This document shows positions 58,384 through 64,000 of a stretch of 64,000 bases of DNA, in pieces (positions within the stretch are counted from its first letter, which is position 1; each line of letters begins with the position of its first letter). This stretch comes from Ornithodoros turicata (taxonomy: Eukaryota > Arthropoda > Arachnida > Ixodida > Argasidae). The stretch covers positions 9,618,052-9,682,051 of the forward strand of contig NC_088209.1 in the NCBI RefSeq assembly GCF_037126465.1. Reading direction: 5' to 3'. The notes under the pieces were generated by a model. It was not told the DNA's origin. It saw nothing but the letters and a program-made list of their open reading frames with translations, and did no database searches. Both the position numbers and the translations under genes were made by a program.

Positions 58384-59488
58384 TAAGCCAGGAACAACGA
58401 AGATATGATAAATCCAGAAGCATGCGAGCCTCCTCTTGATGATTGGCATTCTATGCCAAGCGTTTCATGCGTTCTACCTTGTTTTATTGGTAATTAAGCG
58501 TAAATATTGCAATTGAACACACATCAAGCAGACAGCTGGTTCCTGGTCTAGTTTTCTCACTGACAACATTGTATTTTTTTATTGAGGCCAGAATTAGAGA
58601 TTCACACGGACCGTCTCGCTCGAGGTTCCGTCCGTCCCCCGCTCGGGCTACCTAGTACCTACATTTGTCCAACCATGGGCAGTCCTTGATGGTTTCACAC
58701 AGGACCCTGTTATCTGCTTTCTGTGCTGCGTGGTCTGCTTCGTAATTCCGCATCCTTACACTGAATTCAGTAGGAATTGTTTCGAGACTCTGCTTCTTAG
58801 GACCATAGACACACCTACACATGCAATGAACTGTGGACACTGAAAAGTAAAACTGGGAGGTTGATGTAATGATTATCGACCTCTCCCACAACAGTGATGG
58901 CGATGTTTGCTCAAATGTGTGGTGTGGTGATGGCAAATTTCGAAAACTATGGAAGTTGCGCAGTGACAATATAATTACCGGTCAATCTCTAGCCAGAATG
59001 TCACACAGCTCGATTCCTATGCCTCATAAATTGTATATATGTGTTTCATTGTATTGGGCAGTTTTGCTGTTTACCTTAATCACATGCCATCGTAGCGTGC
59101 TTGGGATTTCACAACATAGGGAGACTGTGCACAATTAATATCAATGTGATGCTCTTCTTTACAAATTCAGATGAAGTAGTTCAAGTCCATAGGAGGTAGC
59201 TCTGCAGAAGAATGCACGTCTCGTATAATCTTACGTCTCCTGAACTATAATGTTGCACAGCAATTCAGTCTATATGGAACATAGGGCAAGAGGAATTTCA
59301 GCAACCTCATGACGTGGAAGATGATGTACGGTAGGTCGTGGGGCCCCTCTCGCTTCCACTACAATGTAAGATTGGTTTTGAAACAACGTGTACGGTGTGG
59401 CTCAGCCGTTCGTTTCTAATTTTGTTCTGTATGTTGAATTCGGTTACACGTTACCGCAAATGTATTTCTGCGAAGTATTGATTTCTGT
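58384..59488. other. Unassigned sequence
   Basis: A 105-codon minus-strand frame (58652-58969) and an 89-codon plus-strand frame overlap without recognised domains. Nothing else is seen. Confidence 0.4.
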
Positions 59489-59600
59489 TGTCGTGGCTCA
59501 GGTGGTATCGCGTCCAGGATCACATGTTTGAGCCCTGCCGAGGCAGACACGGCTTCCACGTACCACCCATGCTCCCGCGCAGTATTTAGAGCGTTACAGG
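59489..59600 (+). repeat. tRNA-derived SINE fragment
   Basis: TGGCTCAGGTGG (59494-59505) matches a pol III A box. About 30 bp on, tgtttgagccc (59525-59535) is a decayed B box at tRNA-like spacing, followed by tgccgaggcaga. Likely the head of a tRNA-derived SINE; no poly(A) end is recognised. Confidence 0.5.
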
Positions 59601-59689
59601 GAATGAAGTCATCAAAATACAAGGGCAAAAAATGAAAAGTCACCCAAATGTCATCGCACAACAGGAATAGCCATGACCCGAATTCAATA

Positions 59690-59835
59690 CTGCGTGATAA
59701 TTTTCGTTTTCGTTGCTGTTTCCAGTAATGGAGGACCGTGGCGCGGTATGCGTTTCCGTTATCGTTACATCTCCAATTTCGGTAATTTTCGGTACCGTTT
59801 CTGTTTCCGTTACCATTACCGTTACCCTTCCCTGC
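59690..59835. repeat. Degenerate CGTTTC/CGTTAC simple-repeat tract
   Basis: Repeated words cgttttcgttgctgtttcc, gcgtttccgttatcgttac, tttccgttaccattaccgtt. It reads as a decayed hexamer/12-mer repeat; the 69- and 73-codon open frames across it are low complexity. Confidence 0.65.
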
Positions 59836-60429
59836 TTAATGCTAACGCCCTTCTCTCGCATCTACCGCTAAATCGCCACTGAATTTTTGTCCATATCTAT
59901 GATCTGGATCAGATACCATTGGAATTAAACGGTTCAGGCACGACCGGATTACATGCTTTTGAATGAATGTGTTTTCGGACTGAAACATCGACGACCTCTA
60001 CGAACCTTCACGGCCATTGTGCCACTGAACGAAGCTAAAGCTCCTTCGCGTTTGGAAAAAGTCCCTTAGGTGCGCTGGCGGGAGGCAATGATGCCTCGCG
60101 ATGGGAAAATATTGATTCACACGTGTCATCATGTAGACATTTTGCTTGGGAAGACATTATTCCTTAGGTTCGTTGAACTGATGAGGAAAAAGCTGCATAT
60201 GTTACAAGATGTTAGGATATTTACTGAAGTCTGTTCTGATCAGTCCATGAATAGGTTGTGATGTGGTTTATGTTAGTTGAAGCAGTGCACGTCTTATGCG
60301 AAAGCAAGATGCCAAGGACTAGGCTTTAAAAAAAAACAGGAAGCAACTTCTGAGGAGAATGTTTGTGTTTTATAATTTGCAAGAACATCATGCTCAGAAT
60401 TGAATTATCATTCGGAAGTAGGTCCCCGG

Positions 60430-60501
60430 TCAAGTTCCGGGCTTCTTGTCAGTTTTGCAGTAACCACCGCCACATCCGCCTTTGACTGTAGTGTCCGGTC
60501 T
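60430..60501 (-). CDS. Candidate 24-codon terminal exon, locus B
   Basis: After gttgtgtttcag the minus strand encodes RPD...KGGCGGGYC... and stops at TGA, the same length as 34345-34416. The first 9 nt (agaccggac), K-G-G-C, G-Y-C and the penultimate T are kept. Function unknown. Confidence 0.4.
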   Translation of the reverse strand, partial: RPDTTVKGGCGGGYCKTDKKPGT

Positions 60502-61060
60502 CTGAAACACAACCATGAGGAAAGAAACGTTAAGTATTGTTGAAGGAATTTCGTACAGCTCTGCGGCTCTTAATATGGGATGCCAATGTGTAGTATCCAA
60601 TATGGAATACCAGAATAGCCACCAACAGCATTCATTACACAAACACACGAAAACTTCCTGTGGAATCCTGCGCCCCCGGTGAGGGCAATTCTTGTCGAGT
60701 GGTCGCGAAAATACTGCTCCACCAAACAGAGTGACCAGCCGAACATCTGACTCTAACCACCGCCATGAGCTGTATCTGATCGGTTGTCGAATGCGTTGCC
60801 AACGAAATATCACGAGAGGCAACCGCAGGGAAACAGTTGAAAATCGCAGCATGGAGCGCTCACACGTTTTTCCGACGATGACATCATTTACGTGCTTAAA
60901 TAAATAACACTGAGTTGCAGTGGTGGTCCTTTACGTGCTTCACGGGGATGGAAATTTATATTTACGTGTTTTGTGGCTCCCTTGGAAGTTTTCAGAAAGA
61001 AAGCATCACTTTATTTTGCGAAAACCGTTGTGAAGGCGCCCTCTGTGCTAGTCGGGTGTC
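60430..61060 (-). repeat. Dispersed repeated locus, copy B (uninterrupted)
   Basis: The reverse complement aligns with 29555-29870, 30570-30652 and 34165-34416 of copy A. It shows the uninterrupted state at the sites where copy A has a MITE and the gypsy element. A 140-codon minus-strand frame (60852-60430) spans it, but its upstream part is not conserved in frame with copy A. Only the last 24 codons after tttcag are (60501-60430). Nature unknown. Confidence 0.75.
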
Positions 61061-61070
61061 AAGCTGTGTG

Positions 61071-61540
61071 GCTATGCTAGTGGGCTTCGGGATGGGAGGC
61101 TTTGAGCTCACGATCGAGATCTAGCAAAGCTGGAAACTACATTCCATAACTGTGTTGTCCTTTACAGATAAGATGTCATTGGAAGCACTCTTCATCCCCA
61201 ACACAAAGGCAAAAATCTGGAGATGGAGCAGTTCGAAGTGGATTATCGGACAGGAACCACTTGGAGTGTGGAACCATTCACTGACTAGGACCAGTTGGAA
61301 GCGGAACCAGTTTCATGATGGTAGCACCTGAAACGGAACCAGCGGAACTGATCCAGTGGTTCCCGCTGTTAAATGACCCTGATTCCGGCCACTTAGTAGC
61401 TGGGACCACTGAATGCATGACTGAAGATAACGCGTAGAAATGCGCATGTTGTTGAAGTAAATATTGTTTATTGCACTAAAGGCATACACTGAGCCGTAAA
61501 AAATAATCAATACATCACTATGCACGTACTACGTAGCAGT
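61071..61540. repeat. GGAACCAGTT-rich fragment and flanking sequence
   Basis: 61205-61410 holds repeated ggaaccag, ggaccagttgg, ggaaccagtttc and ccagtggttcc words, reminiscent of the 36.2-kb element but with different spacing. No inverted ends could be placed. The remainder is unassigned. Confidence 0.5.
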
Positions 61541-61700
61541 GTTGGGGGTAACTAGATCGTTACTGTAACTAGGCTACCTTTTCCGACAACTTTTTACTTA
61601 ACTCGTCACTTTGGAGCTCCAGTAACTTCTTGAATAACTCGTTCGTGTTTAGGAAAGTTTGTCGAAGTAACTCGCAAAAAGTTCCAAGTTCCTTTTCTTC
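61541..61700 (+). repeat. GTAACTAG-rich repeat, left part
   Basis: Begins cagtgttgggggtaactag and continues with gttactgtaactagg, cttaactcgtcac, gaataactcgtt and gaagtaactcgc. Similar words reappear at 63758-64000, past a SINE and a CCCAG-ended element. Elements with a TGTTGGG...GTAACT start are widespread in animals; their class is not evident here. Confidence 0.55.
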
Positions 61701-61862
61701 GGTAAGTGCGCGGCGCCTCTCACACCCCCGTTGTTACACGGTGAATGTTACAAATTTTGTTTTGGTGTACATTAGGAGGCTCGGGTGTCGGTCATCTTAA
61801 CGACGAGCATTGTATTTACAATAACAGAGCGCATTTTATAGTAGTGTCAAAACTTTGCACCA

Positions 61863-62133
61863 GCTCCCGTGGCACAGTGGTTAGGATGATCGCTTTCCAC
61901 GCCGAGACTGGGAGGTGACACGGGTTCGAATTCTGTCACTTGCTGTGCTGCCTGAGGTTTACCCTGGGTTTTCTGAAGTCTTCTCAGAAGTTCCTCCTGA
62001 GGTAGGCCCAGGACGCATACTAACTCCCTGTCCCCCACTCCTTTCCTGCTGTCCTCTCTCCACCTGTCCACGACTGTACGCCGCTCATAGCCACAGTTGC
62101 TTCGCGGCGCTAACACGAAATTAAAAAAAAAAA
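61863..62133 (+). mobile_element. tRNA-derived SINE, full length
   Basis: tRNA-like head with A box TGGCACAGTGG (61870-61880) and B box GGTTCGAATTC (61923-61933), then a body (tgctgcctgaggtttaccct, cctgaggtaggcccaggac, cacctgtccacgactgtacg) and an A-rich tail (62123-62133). Pol III transcription from the internal boxes is expected (established for such SINEs). Opposing open frames here are not genes. Confidence 0.85.
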
Positions 62134-62715
62134 CTCGGCACGGTTCTACGATATGTGCGTAGAGGACAACCCCCAGAACATAAAATTGCTTTTTGCTCCG
62201 TTCCAGAATATATTACGAGATCAAAATCACCAAATTCCTCCCTAATGAAGCTCACAAATGTAAGCTTTTTTGCGTTATCAGACATTCGTATAGTTTTTGT
62301 ATATCAAAACTATTTTGAAAAGCCTTGCGTCGCCCATTGTGAGATCAAGATCTGAATTAACTACAGAAAGGTCAACAACTAAAAAGTATATTGGGCAAAA
62401 CAGTGTTATGCCAGATACCAGAACTAAGAAACGAAATTTGTTTCGCAAATGTGAGCTGAAATGTTAGAAAATGCACAGAATAACACAAATTATATTCCGA
62501 AGTATTCAGTTTCACTCAGCTTATAAAAGTTAGCAATCCAAGAATGTAGAAACTTTTTTCTCTTATTTTTTTCTCTGTCGTCATTTTTTTTTTGTGGTGG
62601 CCACCCCTCTGTTTTGAAGTGGCATCGCTGAGACACATCGTTAGCTCATTTTTTCTCCCTGTGCTCCACGCCTTCCATATTATGAAAAGTAGCGGCAGCG
62701 GAAAAAGAGTAGCGG
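62134..62715. other. Unassigned AT-rich sequence
   Basis: No gene or clear repeat. The right edge reads aaaagtagcggcagcggaaaaagagtagcgg (in pieces of under 20), similar to words right of the next element. Confidence 0.4.
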
Positions 62716-63745
62716 CCCCAGTAAACCATAAACATATATTAGACATACCAGACACATCCAAACATCTAAGGCATTTGCGATGTCTAGTAGATATCCAGAA
62801 ATATCCACATTACATTACATGGATTTCCATGGATCGTCGGAAGCTCGTTCATAACTGTATGAATGCATGTCCTCTGGATGTACCTGCTGGACATTTGTCA
62901 CGTCCAGTGGACGTGTTTGTGAGGCGCCACGACGTCTAATATACGTCCAATCGATGTTCCTATCGGATTAACATACGGTAATATAGACGTACGACTACCA
63001 ATTCAATATTAATTTTTACGTATAGTGCTAGATGAAAGAGAATCGATCTTGCGAGAACGTGAGAAATTGGCGAACAAATATAAGCAAGTTATTCCATTTG
63101 TTCGCGCTCTCTGCAAAGTATCTACGTAGCACTCTTCCGCCAACACAGGAAACTGTCAGTTTGACAGCTCCACTCAGTAGGTAACCTCATCATAGGAAGT
63201 AGCCTGAATTACAAACACAATATTTCTCAGGAAGGAATAGCAGAAATGTTAGCGGACAGTTGACTCATTGTGGGCATACATAATAATTGCAGAAACACAT
63301 CCTCGTCACCGCTACAAACGTTATCGCCCCCTAACAAAACATACAGCAACAATTCGTATTTTAGTACATCTTCCATCCAGTACACCAAGAGAGGCCACTG
63401 AGAAATGGCCAAGCTGTGTCGGGTGGTGTACTGCCACGGCTACAGCATTTGCGCTGTTCATGCACAAAAAATAACGGAAAAATTAGATCTGCAATCCGTA
63501 TGTCAATCCGGTAGGAACATCGATAGGACGTATATTAGACGCAATGCCTCGCAAACATGTCTGTATAGGTACACGTCCAGGTATATCTAGAGGACATGCA
63601 TTTGTACAGTTATGGACGAGCTTCCGACGATCCATCGAACATCTATCGATGGTAAAGTGGACATATCTGGATATCTACTGGACATCCCAAATGACCACTC
63701 TGTACCATCCTCTGGATGTTCATTAGACGTTTTGGTTTACTGGGG
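62716..63745. mobile_element. CCCCAGTAAACCA-ended element
   Basis: Ends CCCCAGTAAACCA (62716-62728) and TGGTTTACTGGGG (63733-63745) are inverted repeats. Subterminal words agacataccagacacatcc, ctagtagatatccagaaat, ggacgtgtt and their complements are in both orientations. The inner block cctgaattacaaacacaata, gaaggaatagcagaaatgtt, cctcgtcaccgctacaaacg matches the elements at 51.8 and 52.1 kb. About 1.03 kb, no transposase. Target duplication unclear because both flanks are agtagcgg-rich. Confidence 0.8.
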
Positions 63746-64000
63746 AGTAGTAGCGCTGCTTGTAGCGGTAATACGTTTCTCGTTACCAACTAGAAATGTA
63801 GCGCGATCGCGACTCCGCTACTGAAAAAAAAAATGCGAATACGGTAGCGGCGCTACTAGTAGTGCCGCCATGTATCACACTGGTAGCAAGTAACTTGAAA
63901 GTAACTCCTTACTTTTCTGAAGTAGCTTAGGAACTTAAGGTTTATTTTCATTACGTGTATCTTCGCTAGTAACTTCGTTACATTTCTTGCACGGTAGCTT
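63746..64000. repeat. GTAACT/GTAGCGG-rich repeat, right part
   Basis: Words gtagcggtaat, tcgttaccaac, tagcggcgctactagtagt, gcaagtaacttgaaagtaac, gtaacttcgttac recall 61541-61700 and probably form one decayed element interrupted by later insertions. It runs off the window edge. Confidence 0.5.

Overview
This is a repeat-dominated stretch of an animal nuclear genome. I see no intact host gene, no rRNA or tRNA gene, no CRISPR array and no prokaryotic operon. The mix of elements suggests a chelicerate, most likely a tick: a Penelope-like element with GIY-YIG endonuclease, a Ty3/gypsy element, a Mutator-like transposase fused to a YqaJ nuclease, tRNA-derived SINEs, and large sets of TTAA and CCCAG-ended MITEs. 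That placement is inference from general family knowledge; no sequence here proves it.

Layout. 1-11092 is a satellite array of 56 monomers of 198 bp, and diverged relatives of the monomer recur at 15.7-16.0 and 24.2-24.5 kb. A 4.5-kb head-to-head palindrome of two Penelope-like copies (11154-15660) sits in the last satellite-like unit, bounded by a 12-bp target duplication; each copy carries a small hammerhead-ribozyme fold. 17.1-17.7 kb holds three ~215-bp tandem repeats. 19.5-23.1 kb (minus) is a broken Mutator-like transposase/YqaJ gene with two MITEs inside it, both placed so that their removal leaves the reading frame open. 29.5-34.4 kb is one copy of a repeated locus (second copy at 60.4-61.1 kb) interrupted by a MITE and by a 3.5-kb gypsy element that lacks most of gag but keeps near-identical LTRs. 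36.2-38.3 kb is a CCCAGG-ended element with arrays of the palindrome AACTGGTACCAGTT. 40.5-41.4 kb is a non-LTR retrotransposon fragment. 41.9-44.8 kb has an LTR with a lysine-tRNA primer site followed by an 811-bp inverted duplication. 45.97-46.09 kb is a perfect 28-bp inverted repeat enclosing a hammerhead core. 51.8-54.0 and 62.7-63.7 kb hold related CCCAGYAAACC-ended elements, one nested in another. 54.8-58.4 kb encodes a decayed tnp2/CACTA-like transposase and a second spliced gene. tRNA-type SINEs lie near 59.5 and 61.9 kb.

How the parts may fit together: several non-autonomous families share a CCCAG/CCCAAG terminus, a 2-bp target duplication where it can be read, and subterminal arrays of short family-specific palindromes. 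The local transposase locus has the two-gene layout of En/Spm-type elements. I propose, as inference, that these belong to one CACTA-like superfamily. All larger coding units carry frameshifts or stops, so the window records past mobility rather than working genes.
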